A stretch of 64,000 bases of DNA from Kappaphycus alvarezii (lineage: Eukaryota > Rhodophyta > Florideophyceae > Gigartinales > Solieriaceae). How positions within the stretch are numbered: the stretch's first letter is position 1; each line of letters begins with the position of its first letter. This document shows, one piece after another, positions 12,127-22,539 of this stretch. Below the pieces are notes generated by a model. The model ran no database searches, was not told where the DNA came from, and saw nothing but the letters and a program-made list of their open reading frames with translations. The position numbers were made by a program, and so were the translations under genes. The DNA lies in contig NADL03000753.1 of assembly GCA_002205965.3 (NCBI GenBank), forward strand, positions 1,736,001 through 1,800,000. The letters run 5' to 3'.

Positions 12127-12491
12127 TTGTCCTCATATGAGGCGCGCTTTGTCCTCAATATGAGGACAATTTCCGTTACAATTTGGAAAGGTAAATGTTT
12201 TGGAAGCCGAAATTTTTACTGTAGAAAATGTTTTTATATTAAGTTACAGTACAGTAATTTTTACTGCACATGCGCCCTCGTTTCTGAAACCCCCCACGAT
12301 AGTACTAACTATTTTTCCTTCCAAAATGAAGTCGTTTTCACAACTTCTTGCGAAGAGCGGAGGCTGGTGAGAGAAAATTGCTTTAGCCTTAACCGAGGTC
12401 AAGTTTGTTCTGATCGGCCATCTACACTCATGAACTAATGCGGAGGGACAAGAAGTGCGCTGAGGTAAAAAAAATTGTATTGAAAAAGAAG
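12127..12491 (-). repeat. Terminal inverted repeat, right arm
   Basis: Reverse complement of the arm at 7151-7525. The inner end has two nested palindromes, GTCCTCATATGAGG (12129-12142) and TTGTCCTCAATATGAGGACAA (12150-12170). A related, unpaired CCTCATACGAGAAC motif occurs further out at about 12760, so the true element end could lie there. Confidence 0.8.
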
Positions 12492-12499
12492 GGCTACAA

Positions 12500-12945
12500 G
12501 GGGGAAATTTGGGTGTTATAAATGCATGAAAAATATAGTCAGCTGTTCCCTGAGGGATCTCGTGATGGTAAAGGCTTACAATGTGAAGGATTGGCGGGAT
12601 GCGGTCAAAACGCTAGAAAACTGACTGGAGGCCAGCCAACAGGCACGCTGCATTGGACATCGCTGCTGCTGCGGCATGATGCTGTGTTAAGACTTTTTTG
12701 ACCTTTGCGTAGGTCTCCCTTTCTCTCGTAGCGACATTGCGTGCGACGTCGGTCAGTAGTCCTCATACGAGAACAACGGTCCAATAGACACTAGTGAATG
12801 GATTTTTTTGAGGTGAATGTTTAAAAATTATTAAAATTTGCAGACTTTCTCAGTAGATACTGAATGCATTAAACTTCCTTCAAATAATAAGGACTACGGT
12901 ATGATCAAAACTTTGGGAAACCCACTGGTAGCACTGGACCGGCAG
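12500..12945. other. Intergenic, no gene seen
   Basis: A short reading (VKAYNVKDWRDAVKTLEN, about 12568-12622, plus strand) looks protein-like but has no identifiable family and is followed by stops. Otherwise empty. Confidence 0.25.
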
Positions 12946-12946
12946 C

Positions 12947-12992
12947 AAAGTACAGTACTGTCCTGTACAATGTACAGTACTTTATAGTACAG
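12947..12992. repeat. GTAC-rich palindromic repeat
   Basis: Contains TACAGTACTG, TGTACAATGTACAGTACT and TAGTACAG in quick succession. It is one of about eight such clusters in the window and lies roughly 60 bp upstream of the GC-rich non-LTR retroelement. Confidence 0.75.
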
Positions 12993-13140
12993 TTGTCAAA
13001 GGCAGGGCAATTAATTACTCTTTCTTCGAAAATCTCTCCAAAACAAATACTTTTCCAACAATCAACGTCACCACCCTCATGCCCCCTTCCCCCCGGCGCC
13101 TTCCGCGCGCCCGCCCGGCGCCCCGCCGCGCTCGGCATGG

Positions 13141-14372
13141 ATGGGTACATCCTATGCCGCCGTTGCGTCACGCCCGCCCCGCCGCCCACAAACCGCCCCC
13201 ACACTAGTGCCCATCACCAAGGTCGAGCTTCCACGCGTCGACCCTGCTATTGGCGCACGTGTCATGAGCCTCCCGCAGGCTCAAGCGCTCATTGGCCAAC
13301 CGGCCAATGCCTCTCCCCAGGCCCTCGCCCGTGCTCGGGAGCTCGTCGCTCTCGGCGCCTCCGCCCCCGGTCGTCTCAATCCGCGCACGGGGGAGCTTGA
13401 GCCACGCCCCCTCCCGCCCCGCAACTCGCCCACTTGGGCATCGCCACCACCCCGGACCGCTCCTTCGCCTCCTACCAGGCTGCCCAACAGTTCCTCGGGG
13501 AGGCTGCCGCCCTCGCCAACACCGCTGCCCCCGCACGTCCTCATCCCTCACGTGGGAAAATGGACGTTCATTTACTTCCCCGATGCTGCCCGACAGGAGA
13601 TGTTCTCCATCCTAGCCCACCTCCAGTGCATGTTTCCGGACCTGCAAACCACAACGACGACCATCGCGGCCACCGCCGCAGCCCTGGATGACTCCGCTTC
13701 CCAAGGAGTCGTGACACGCCTTGGCCGAGAGGCCAACCGCCTACTCGACCCAACCCTTCGCTCCTGGGTCCTTCCCTACGTCCGCACGGCCCTCGCAACG
13801 ACCCTGCGCCACCACGCTCGCGACGTCATCGACACCCGTCGTGCCGCCCGAGCTCGCCCCTCACCCGCCCAACCCAAGACCCCCGTCCCACCCAAGACCC
13901 CGCCAATCCCACCCGCCCACCCGTTGTGAGCCCCGCTCACCCCACCGCCCCGACCTCTCCTGGCTCCGCCCGCAACAAGCGCCCCAACGCGCTACCGGCC
14001 TCCTCCTCCGCCCTCCCGCCCCGGGCACGCCCCCAACAATCCCCCGACCTCACCCTGCAATCCCCGGGCTCTTCACCCTCGGCGACCAAACGCCGCTGCG
14101 CTGCATCCGAAGAGGCCCCCGCGGCGGAGTTCCTGATGGTGCCCACCGCAACCCCGACGCTCCCGGCCGTTCTGCCGCCCACTGTCGCCTCCTCGGCGCC
14201 ACAGGGTCGGGAGTCCGCCACACACGCCGCCATGCCGCCGTCGTCCATAGGCATGCAAGATGTCCCACCTCCGACCCAGGGACCCACTCAAGACCCCCGC
14301 TGCCCCCTTCCTCCAGCTGTCGGTGCGTCCGCAATGGAAGGAGTGCGGTCGGGTGACGGCTCCTCCGCCTAA
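13141..14372 (+). CDS. ORF1 of non-LTR element, Pro/Ala-rich, frameshifted
   Basis: The likely start is the ATG at 13141 (MGTSYAAVASRPPRR). The reading appears to shift near 13434 into the frame with ATTPDRSFASYQAAQQFLGE, back by about 13560 to the frame with WTFIYFPDAARQEMFSI and LGREANRLLDPTLRSWVLPY, and near 13925 into the frame ending at 14372. The final ~150 residues are Pro/Ser/Ala-rich low complexity. No zinc knuckle or RRM was found. In related elements ORF1 or the N-terminal extension binds element RNA; here that role is inferred from position only. Confidence 0.6.
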
Positions 14373-14383
14373 GCATCCTCCCC

Positions 14384-17300
14384 ATGGACATCTCCACCCC
14401 ACCCCATCCTCCCTCCTCCGCTGCCTCTCCCTTACCAAGCCCCGAAGACATCCTCCGCACCCCATACCGGGAAAGGGACATCTTCCAGGATATCCCATTC
14501 CCATGTCTCAAGCCCTTCACTCTCCTGTTTATCAAGCTGGTACAAGCCGCCGCCAACGCAAGGGGGGACGAGGCCACCTACCGTGCCTTCCTGCACCTCC
14601 ACATGCTGCCAACCGCTGTCCTCCGCCGCAGCTTGCGCGGGGAGGATGGCTGGCAGCATAACAAAGGTCAACGGGCCGCACTAAGTGCCCGAATCCGACG
14701 CGCCCATACCGGAGCTGAGTGGAACACCTTGTGGTTTGAAGCCCTTCGCGCCCATGAAGCACGCTCTGAATGGATCCAGCAGCACCGCCCCGCCTACGGC
14801 TCGGGCTCCAGCGACGCTCGGCGCGCCCGTCGCGCTGAAGCCCTCTGTGCAGACGCCCGCTACGGCAAGGCCATGCGGTCCCTGCACAACGCTCCGCTAG
14901 CCGATGTGAACGACCCGCACACCATACAAGCGCTGCGTGATCTTCACCCCGCGCCCCCGCGCCCGATCACGCCCATTCCTGAAGATGGCCTTCCTCCTCC
15001 ACCATCAATCACGGCAGACGCCGTAGAGCAGGCTGTACGAGGTATTTCTCGTGGTACGACCGCGGGACCGGACCGCACGCCGGCACGCTGGTTCCACTTG
15101 CTAGTCAAAACATCGGTCAGCCCGGCCGCCGGGGTGACAGGGAAAAGTGTGCTTACGAAGTTGGTGATGCGGATCGCGCGTGGGGAACTGCCGGACTCGG
15201 TCCTGCCCCTGCTCGCTGCCGCAACATTACTCCCGCTACGGCCGAGACCGGACAAAATTCGTCCCATCGCTGTGGGGTCGGTCCTCCGCCGCATCGTCAC
15301 CAAGACGCTGCTGCCGAGCGCCATCGATGACTCTCGAGACTTCCTCGCGCCATTCCAAACGGCCAACGGTATCAAGGCCGGGATGGACGCGGTCATCCAT
15401 GACACCCGCACCCTGCTTCGCCGTTTCACTGGTGCTCCGCATGTTGCCACGGTCCTCATTGACGCGCACAACGCTTTCAACCGCGTTGATCGCCAGTCAA
15501 TGCTGTCTCAACTTCCTGCACTCGCTCCTTCTCTGGCCCGCTTCGTGAATATGATATACGGTCGTATTCAGCCACCGTTGCTTATACCGAATCGCCAGAA
15601 CACGGTCATCTCGAGTGCTCAGGGCACCCAGCAGGGCGACCCGGCCAGTATGTTGCTGTTTTCCCTCACGATCCAACCATTAATTCGGAAAATCGCCGAG
15701 GACAGCGACATCGTGCTTAATCAATGGTACGCGGATGACGGGACTCTCATAGGGACACTTCAGGGTCTGCGCCGCGCTCTCCACCTCCTGCAGGCTGAGG
15801 GTCCGGCTGTGGGCCTCTATGTCAACGCGAGGAAGACGCGCATTTACTGGCCGAACACGCTCCTGCCGGACCGCACGGAATTCCTCCGGGTTTTTCATCT
15901 GTCCGAGTGCTCGCGCGACGGCTTCGAGCTCCTAGGAGCGCCGATGGGCAACCGGGCCTTCACCGATGCATACCTACGGGACAAGGTCGATGGGTGCCGC
16001 CGCACCCTCCGACTGCTGACCCACGTTCGTGACCCCCGCGCCCGTTTCCACATGCACCGGCTGTGCGCGTCGGCATGCCTCGTCACCCACGCGTTCCGGC
16101 TCGCCGACCCACAACACTCGGCCCCCGCTGCACAAGCCTTTGACGCCCTGCAGAGGTCGTCGTACTCGGAGCTACACGGGATCGCCCTCACAGACACTGC
16201 ATGGGACCAAGTCACGCTACCCATCCGCCAGGGAGGTCAGGGATTTACCCTCATCTCTCCGTTCCTACACGGCTCGGTCGCAGCTAGTATCATCGACGCG
16301 GTTCCGGCACGTGAGAGATCGGCATCGTATACCACGCAACGTTCTGCCGCCGTCTCTGGTCACCGATACCGAGGTGACAGGGCGTTCCTGGTCCGACAAG
16401 CCTTGCCGCGAATCCGTGATTTCCTGCAATGTATCCCTGGGCGCCCGTACTCCGTCGACCTCGGCCCCTTTGACCCATGCCTGCTTGCTGCCAAACCATC
16501 CAACCTCCAAACCTTCTTAAATGGTGTGCAGCAGGAGGCACAGGCAAAGGTCCACTGGCGCGACGACTCATGGTTGACACACCCCAACCCGGCTCAGCAC
16601 AGCACTCAAGAAGTTCGACATCGGATCCGTGGCCTGGCGTTCCGGAACAGCCCCGCCGCCGCTTTTCTCATCGCTCACCCCACAACCGCTACGGTGGTGT
16701 CCTCGGCCCACTGGCAGACCATGCTCCGCCGGCACCTAGGCCTCCCCGTATACGACGACTCCCGCCCGCTCACCTGTGCCCACTGCAATCAAACTTTGGA
16801 CGCACTCGGGACCACGCGGCTGACCTCTGCCCTGCCGGCTTCGGCCGCCCGCACCGCCACAACTCGCTGCGCAACGTTTTCGCCTACCACGTTGCTCGCG
16901 CCGCGGGCCTGGACTGCCAATACGAAGTCCCGCTCCTTGTCCCGGGAACGAATATCCGTCCTGCGGACATTCTCATACAACCCCCCCCTGCCCACTGGTC
17001 AACAGGTCCGCCCCATAGCCTGCGACCTAACCATTGTCTCGCCGTTCAAACAAGGTGTGCGCACAAGGGCCACCCAAATGGCCGGCGGCGCCGCCGACAT
17101 TGCCCACGAGACAAAGTCACAGACCTGGAGCGCAAACTGGTACGCCGCATCCCGCCCCCTTCGCACAACACCCTCCAGGAACCGAACTTCAAGTTTCAGC
17201 CCCTGGCTTTCGACTCCTTGGGTGCCCCATCCCCCGCCTCTATCCTGTTCATCGAAGACTTCATCCCGCGCATCGCAGAGAAGTTCAACACAACCACAGC

Positions 17301-17421
17301 AGTGATCCGCAGACGTATTTATCAGCGCATTAGTTGCACACTGTGGTCTTCTATTGCAATGGCGATTCTATCGCGAGCCCCACTGCACGTGCCTGACGTG
17401 GAACATCCGGTTAGTTCTTAG
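14384..17421 (+). CDS. ORF2: reverse transcriptase with C-terminal REL endonuclease, frameshifted
   Basis: The RT catalytic Asp of block A is in LIDAHNAFNRVD (codon 360). The QGDP block is at codons 417-420 and YADD at 449-452, all intact. Codons 798 and 801 are the CxxC of the finger (LTCAHCNQTLDALG). The frame then shifts near 16809, so DHAADLC and HRHNSLRNVFAYHV read in another frame. It returns near 16985 at a run of eight C for RPIACDLTIVSPF, then shifts again near 17115 into VTDLERKLVRR and runs to the stop at 17421. The endonuclease core (RPADI ... ACDLTIV) is of the PD-(D/E)XK type. With three single-base shifts the encoded protein would stop early unless these are sequence errors. 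Confidence 0.92.
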
Positions 17422-17537
17422 CCGTATAGTCAGTCCTGCAGTGTACACGATAGATACTCAATGAAGTAAAGTTTGATTCTGAGAGCTGGATCACGGCTAG
17501 TGGTTCTCTGGATATGCACAGTAAATGAATAAGTATC

Positions 17538-17568
17538 TGACAGTACAGTACAGTACAGTACAGTACGT
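17538..17568. repeat. (ACAGT)n short tandem repeat
   Basis: Five perfect ACAGT units followed by ACGTG, about 100 bp past the 3' end of the non-LTR element. Same sequence family as the other GTAC-rich clusters. Confidence 0.85.
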
Positions 17569-17569
17569 G

Positions 17570-18250
17570 ATACCACACGCGTAGGTCGTTCTCTCACTGT
17601 ACCTCTTCGCAATGAATCTTCTCTGTTCATGCACCGAACCCGACAAAATTTGACTAAAAAAAGGCACGATTCGTGGAATTCATCATTTCTCTCCCACCTA
17701 TTGGGATAAACTGGCGGCTGTGATCCGCCGCCAATGTGCGCCGTGTAGTTTTATAATTGGCCACAAACCAGTTCTACAGGATGAAACGTCGAAGATTCCA
17801 GGTTACTGAATTCTCGTTTACTGTTTTGAGTTATAATCGGCCCTTTTTTTGCGCTCATCGCTGTGCGGAATGCATGGCGACAGGTAATTTCATTCTGGAC
17901 GTTTCGCCGATTGGAGCCGCGCAATATAGCACATGGGGGTGCTCTCCAAAATGAGAATGTTATCTGCAATCAATGTGGCTCCCCTCCATCATCTTCATAT
18001 GGTTAGATGCAGACTGCTGAATGCTGTAACGGCATGATCATAAGCTAGCTGTCAAAGATGGCCACACCCGTTCATCCCTCACGCCGCTCAAAGAAAACTT
18101 CTTCATAGCTTAATTCACATGAGAAGAGGGCCAAAGTTGCTCTACCAGCCACAGACAGCTTCTCGCACTCCCGTTCATCTCGTTCCGACCTGTCACTCAC
18201 GCCCAGGAAGAGCACTACCAAAGCGAGTAGCATCTAGCACCTCTCTCACA
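17570..18250. other. Intergenic between retroelement and desaturase gene
   Basis: No supportable gene. It probably holds the promoter and 5' leader of the FAD4-like gene. No TATA box stands out. Confidence 0.3.
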
Positions 18251-18253
18251 ATC

Positions 18254-19195
18254 ATGCCTCCACAAGTCATCACGCTAACCCCAACCGTTTGCATCCCCGC
18301 CTTTCTCTCTCCTCTCCCATCCCACGCAAACTCACCACCCCAACCCCCCTCCAATCCCGCCCCACCAACCAAACCACCTCCCCCACGCCCAAACCACAAA
18401 TCAGACTCGCCCCGTCTCCGCCCATCGCCAACTCCCTCCCCCCCCAATCAAACGCCCGACAGCCAAACCCAAGTTAACTGCCGTCGGCGACAGCCTAGAG
18501 TCCACCCCTTTCCAACTTGCTCTACTAGGCGCCTTTTCTCTCTGTGCAGCACTCCTTCCCATCAAACTGCTCACCTCATGCCACAGCGCATGCGATGTCG
18601 CACTTGACCTAAGTGGCTTTGCTCTGTCATACCTGTTCACGGATCTCGCGGTTGGGATCTATCATACAGTTGACAACTATGGCAGTTCTGAAACGCCTGT
18701 ATTCGGGTATCAAATCGCTGCATTTCAAGGACATCACGAATACCCATGGACTATCACCAATAGAGACGTGGCCAACAACCTATACCGATTAACAATACCA
18801 ACATTACCACAACTAGCCTGGCTGCTCTTGTATGGTCCGGAAGGCCCAGTCACAGCCGCCTACGGATCGTTTCTAGTATGGGTAGTAGTGGCACAGGAAG
18901 CGCACCGACAGGCGCACATGACTCGTGCGGCGGGGTGGGTGCGACGGTTGCAGGATTGGGGGGTGATTGTGTCACGTGCGGCACATTTGAGGCATCATAG
19001 TGGTGGTCATGGGGTGTGTTATTGTATTTTGAGTGGGGTGTGGAATGAATGGCTGGATGATAGTAAGGTGTTGCGCTGGTGGGAAGGGTGGTGTGGGGCG
19101 TTACTGGCGTGGAGCCGATTTGCTGGCGGGACGATGTGCGATTGAAGGAGCAGGCGATGGCGATGATGCCTGATAGGTTGCGACAGAAACGGTGA
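18254..19195 (+). CDS. FAD4: FAD4-like membrane lipid desaturase (CarF/PEDS1/FAD4 family)
   Basis: The core frame runs from about 18450 to 19100. It carries the family's conserved histidines: YHTVDN, AAFQGHHEYPW, EAHRQAH, HLRHH and HGVCYC. The wording around them (TPVFGYQIAAFQ, WTITNRDVANNL, VWNEWLDDSKV) is closest to plant FAD4, which introduces the trans-3 double bond into palmitate of plastid phosphatidylglycerol, rather than to animal PEDS1. The Pro/Ser/Arg-rich N-terminus from the ATG at 18254 would suit a plastid transit peptide. Two frameshifts are apparent: one in a run of nine C near 18437-18445 and one near 19090, after which EPICWRDDVRLKEQ reads to the stop at 19195. Substrate specificity is inferred. 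Confidence 0.88.
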
Positions 19196-19197
19196 TG

Positions 19198-19385
19198 CCG
19201 TGTACTGTACAAACGGCGTACAACACTGTAAATATCATGGTTTTTGTACACACTGTGTACAGTACTGTACAGTATTGTGCACAAGAAGCCGAGTCTAAGC
19301 AGGCGAGACCGAAAAAACCGACCCATTTGCACAATCGATGATTCCAGGCTCACATGCCAAACAAGTTATCATACTCTGTACAGTA
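19198..19385. repeat. GTAC-rich repeats behind the desaturase
   Basis: The sequence contains TGTACTGTACAAACGGCGTA, GTACACACTGTGTACAGTAC and TGTACAGTATTGTGC, and CTGTACAGTAGG near 19376. It starts three bases after the FAD4 stop codon, so it would lie in the 3' UTR and could fold into a stem. Confidence 0.75.
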
Positions 19386-19519
19386 GGCATGCTAACGCTA
19401 ATCAACCAGGATATTGCGTTGAGATCAACTCAGCGTGACACATCCTTTCCAATGTGTTACCAAAACTAAATACAACGCGCCAGCAGCCCCTACAACGCGT
19501 CGCACCGCAACAGGACTCA

Positions 19520-20300
19520 CCGAGGCGAGGCGCGCGACACAGGTAGCCTAGTGCTGGCTGGCCAAGCTGCGGTTGTGCAAGATGTTGGCGCCATGCTTTA
19601 CTACGACGAGTGTGTGGCACAGTCGATTGGGGGGTGTAGAAACGCACGTGAGTATCTGCCGTGGAATATCATGTAAGCGATGCGAATTCAGCAAATGGTT
19701 ACCGCGTGTGATGGATGGGATGGTGAGGAGTGGGGATGGTGAGGGTGCTGGGGTTGTTGTGGAGGAGGGGGGTTGTTTGGGGGAGTGTGGGAGTGGGCCT
19801 AATGTGGCGGTGTGGCGGGTTGGGGGAAGGGGCGGGTTGAAAAAGGGGTAGGGTGTGAGAGGTGTGGAGGGGTTGGTGAGGGGGTTGGGGATTGAGGTGG
19901 ATGTGAGGTTGGTGGAGGGGTTGGGGCGGGTGGAGAGGGGGAAGCGGGGGAGATGGTGGTGGAGGGGTTGAGGAGATGGGGGGAGGGGGTTTATGTTTTG
20001 GCGGTTGTGTGGGTAGGATGGAAGATGGTGAGGGAGGGAGGGTGGAGGGGGGTGTGGAATGGGTGGAGAGGGCGTTGGAGGTGGAGGACAAGTGGGTGGA
20101 GGTATGGAAGTTGTTGGCGGGATGTTGGAGAGGAGTGGAGAGTGCGACAGGGCCCGTGACGTGTTGGTCAAGGTAGAGGGATGGTGCGGGGGAGGGAGAG
20201 GGAGGATGTGAGCAAGTGGAGGAGGAGGGTGGAAAGGGCGGCCTGGGTGAAGCGAGTCAAACTAAGGCTTGGGGTGGGTGACATGGTAAGCAGGTGACGG
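19520..20300 (+). other. Coding-like G-rich stretch, unidentified
   Basis: The plus strand becomes extremely G-rich after 19690, as in the 3' halves of the recognised genes. The frame at 19530-19650 reads SLVLAGQAAVVQDVGAMLYY then DECVAQSIGGCRNA, ending at a possible GTGAGT donor. Later frames contain LRRWGEGVYVLAVVWVGWKM and ERALEVEDKWVEVWKLLAGC. They may be one gene broken by indels. The C-rich minus-strand frame at 19548-20171 is low complexity and I treat it as a shadow. No family recognised. Confidence 0.3.
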
Positions 20301-20626
20301 TGGTAACGCTAATTTGGCGTTTGGTGGTGAGTGTATGGGCATTTACAGTTACTTACTGTAATTTTGCCCAAGGAATTGAGTGCAATACTGCTCAGGACAG
20401 CAGGTCCTCAAGTCAGGAAATGCACGTGCCATTTCTGTAATCACCAATCCTTCCAACGCCGTATCAAATAGCTCAACCGCCACTCTCACTGCGCAAGCTG
20501 CAAATTGTCAGCGTCGATTACGGGTACTGTGGTCATCTAGCTAGCACGAGATCGTCCGGCATTCTAAGCCGTGCAGCACTAGAAAGAGCGTCGTGTAAAA
20601 CGTCTACGTTACGATTGAGGGGGACA

Positions 20627-21187
20627 ATGAAGCCGTTAACGAGGTACGAAAAATGTATAGTCGGGGTGACGTGTGCGGCCGGGCTAGGTGTCGCATTGAC
20701 AGCAGCGCTAGCCTCGTCAATGTCTATCCAGGGTAAGTACTTGGAGGATCGCGTCTTGTGTGGTACCTGTTGCCGGGTTGATGGCAAACAAAAGTTTACG
20801 CGACGCTTGCTGACTAGAGATATATGTTTGTGCTGTGATGTTGGTGTATGGTTGATGATGGGGTGAAACAAATCGGCGGGGGGGGTTGTAGAACAGCCAG
20901 GCAAGGAGAAGAAGAACGATGCAAACGGGGAGATGGAGGTAGAGGTTGACTTGAGCTTGCCGAAAACTCAGGAAGAAGCGGCGCAAATGTGGGCTGAGGG
21001 TTATGTGCACAACAAGGAGCTGTTAACGAAGGCCTTTAGATTTGCCGGGCAGATGGCTGTAGCGCCGGTCGGTAAGTTGAACCTTAGGTTATTTTAAGCG
21101 TATGGTCGGTGAACAGGGGGAGCTGACGTGAGTGGCGTATTTTCGGTGCGATGCGTTGTGGATTCCGATGGTGACGGGCAGCTATGA
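20627..21187 (+). CDS. Small membrane protein of 118 residues, three exons
   Basis: CDS join(20627..20732, 20892..21071, 21117..21187), 357 nt including the stop. Both donors are GTAAGT and both junctions are phase 1, so the frame is kept exactly. Introns are 159 and 45 bp. The protein starts MKPLTRYEK, has one likely transmembrane helix (IVGVTCAAGLGVALTAALAS, residues ~11-30), a charged linker (KEKKNDANGEMEVEVD), a helical stretch (QEEAAQMWAEGYVHNKELLT) and ends DSDGDGQL. That ending resembles the start of an EF-hand loop, cut off at the stop. I recognise no family. It is one of the few genes here with no frameshift. The minus-strand ORFs over it are shadows. Confidence 0.7.
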
Positions 21188-21199
21188 TTGCGATTGATG

Positions 21200-21545
21200 C
21201 GGGTTATGCGTGGTACAAGGGGAGTGCGCAGTGAGGGGTATAGGGGAGGGGGTGTCTGCAGCGTGCTTTCGAGAGAGGTCGCACCAAAAGGCGGTGGATA
21301 TCATCATGTGGAGAGACCTCGCGGCAGTGTGGTGGAAGCCCTGTTTTTGAAATGGTGAGAAAAGGCAAGGTAGAGTGATGTTGCCACTTGGACAAGTTTT
21401 GCTCAGTGGCATGAAAGTAGACGGATTCCCAGTCTTCGCTGCCTCCATATTTCTGTGCCGGAAAGGTTGAAAAGTAGAATAAATTTCCAAACCGTTCCTG
21501 CCTGGTACCAAACGTACTTTTCAAACAAAAATAAATCCAGCTCGA
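21200..21545. other. Intergenic, no gene seen
   Basis: Probably the 3' flank of the small membrane protein gene and the 5' flank of the next unit. Minus-strand frames here show no family motif. Confidence 0.3.
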
Positions 21546-21549
21546 ATAG

Positions 21550-22460
21550 CGTTTGCCATCACCGTCGCACGTAAATGTCAATTCCTGCACCACAACGGTG
21601 TCCCAACTAGACGCACAGCGCCTCGACGAGGAACTTTTCTCTTTTCCAGGATTCCACCCAAACAATCCTGCGCCACTTTCCCTCCTCGATTACGCAACAA
21701 CATCTCCAACCATCAAAACCCTGCTGCGTTTCTTCTTCTTCTCCAACACTCTCCTCCTTAACCGTCCCACTCCGGGCTCCGCTATCTACAATATTCATCA
21801 TGTGACCCCGACTCCAACCGCCTTCCAGTCTCCACTCGTGCCCTCTTTTTTCTTCTAGATGTCCTAATTCCACATCTCGCCACCGGTCGCAAGACTTTCA
21901 GGATCCTCGTGTACGACATTGGCTCGGTGTCGCGAGGCTGCTTTGAAAGTGGCCTCATGCTTGAACTTGATTGTGTTCTGCGTAATGGTCATTATCGCAG
22001 TGTCACGGAACGTTTGCTACGCATTCGTCATGCTTACACGAGTCGCGTACCCACACGTGCACCAACGTTTGAGTATATCAATTCGCAGTTGGTATGGCAG
22101 GGGGGCAGAATTTGCTCTAGTTGTGGGTCCGATGTTAGCCGTAATCAAGGATTGGATTGGGGGTGGGGAGGTGGTTGGGAGGATTTTGGGGGGCTTGGTA
22201 TTGGGAAGAGGCGGCGTGTGAGTTGTGGAAGGGCGGGTGAGAGGTGTGGGGTCTGTGGCAAGGGGAGATGAGGATGAAGCATCGAGTTGTGCCATGTGGT
22301 TGTGTGTTTTGTTGGGCGTGTGTGGCGGGTAGGAGAGGAGGGTGTGCTGGTTGCGGCGGGAGTGTGGGTGGCGTGGAGAGGGTAGTTTACGGGTGAGGCA
22401 TTGTGGCGGGCTTCGCTCGGGTTGCGGCAGTGAAAGAGGGAGTGAAGGTGATTCATCTGG
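21550..22460 (+). other. Coding-like unit, unidentified, possible membrane protein
   Basis: This unit shows the C-rich (21600-21850) to G-rich (22130-22460) switch seen in the recognised genes. The best frame, about 21865-22221, reads CREAALKVASCLNLIVFCVM then VIIAVSRNVCYAFVML, one or two probable membrane helices, followed by YGRGAEFALVVGPMLAVIKD. A Ser/Pro-rich leader upstream would fit a targeting peptide. Later frames give GFARVAAVKEGVKVIHLEM before a GTAC cluster. It is likely one gene with indels or introns that I cannot resolve. No family recognised. Confidence 0.35.
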
Positions 22461-22482
22461 AAATGGCGGTGGATGGGAGTGT

Positions 22483-22538
22483 ACTGTACTGTACGGGAGT
22501 ACTGTATTGTACTATATCATACAGTACAGTACAGTACA
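22483..22538. repeat. GTAC-rich palindromic repeat
   Basis: TGTACTGTACTGTACGGG, GTACTGTATTGTACTA and ATACAGTACAGTACAGTACA in 55 bp. It immediately follows the unidentified unit above and includes a near-perfect inverted repeat. Confidence 0.8.
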
Positions 22539-22539
22539 G

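Larger units (their letters stand above)
7151..12491 (-). mobile_element. Putative pogo/Tigger-type DNA transposon, decayed
   Basis: Two ~370 bp inverted arms (7151-7525 and 12127-12491) bracket a minus-strand transposase pseudogene. Total span is 5,341 bp. The outer ends share 18 perfect bases (CTTCTTTTTCAATACAAT at 7151-7168 and its complement at 12474-12491). The inner ends carry palindromes built on CCTCATATGAGG. Known pogo elements usually have short TIRs and TA duplications, so either this is a long-TIR variant or the arms belong to separate nested elements. Confidence 0.6.
13000..17440 (+). mobile_element. Non-LTR retrotransposon, RT plus restriction-like endonuclease, near full length
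   Basis: A GC-rich island with two consecutive ORFs and no LTRs. ORF1 (13141-14372) is Pro/Ala-rich. ORF2 (14384-17421) has RT blocks followed by a CxxC...H...C finger and an RHN ... RPADI ... ACDLTIV endonuclease, the arrangement of early-branching (R2/CRE-like) non-LTR elements. The 3' end is placed at about 17440, where similarity to the truncated copy at 35425-35950 stops. GTAC repeats flank both sides. The copy has several one-base frameshifts. Confidence 0.88.

Noticed and set aside
13941-14577. Long minus-strand open frames across the non-LTR element
   Set aside because: High GC removes stops in all frames; they are antisense to ORF1/ORF2 and low complexity.
19548-20171. 207-codon minus-strand Pro/Ser/Thr-rich frame
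   Set aside because: Complement of a G-rich stretch; composition alone explains its openness.
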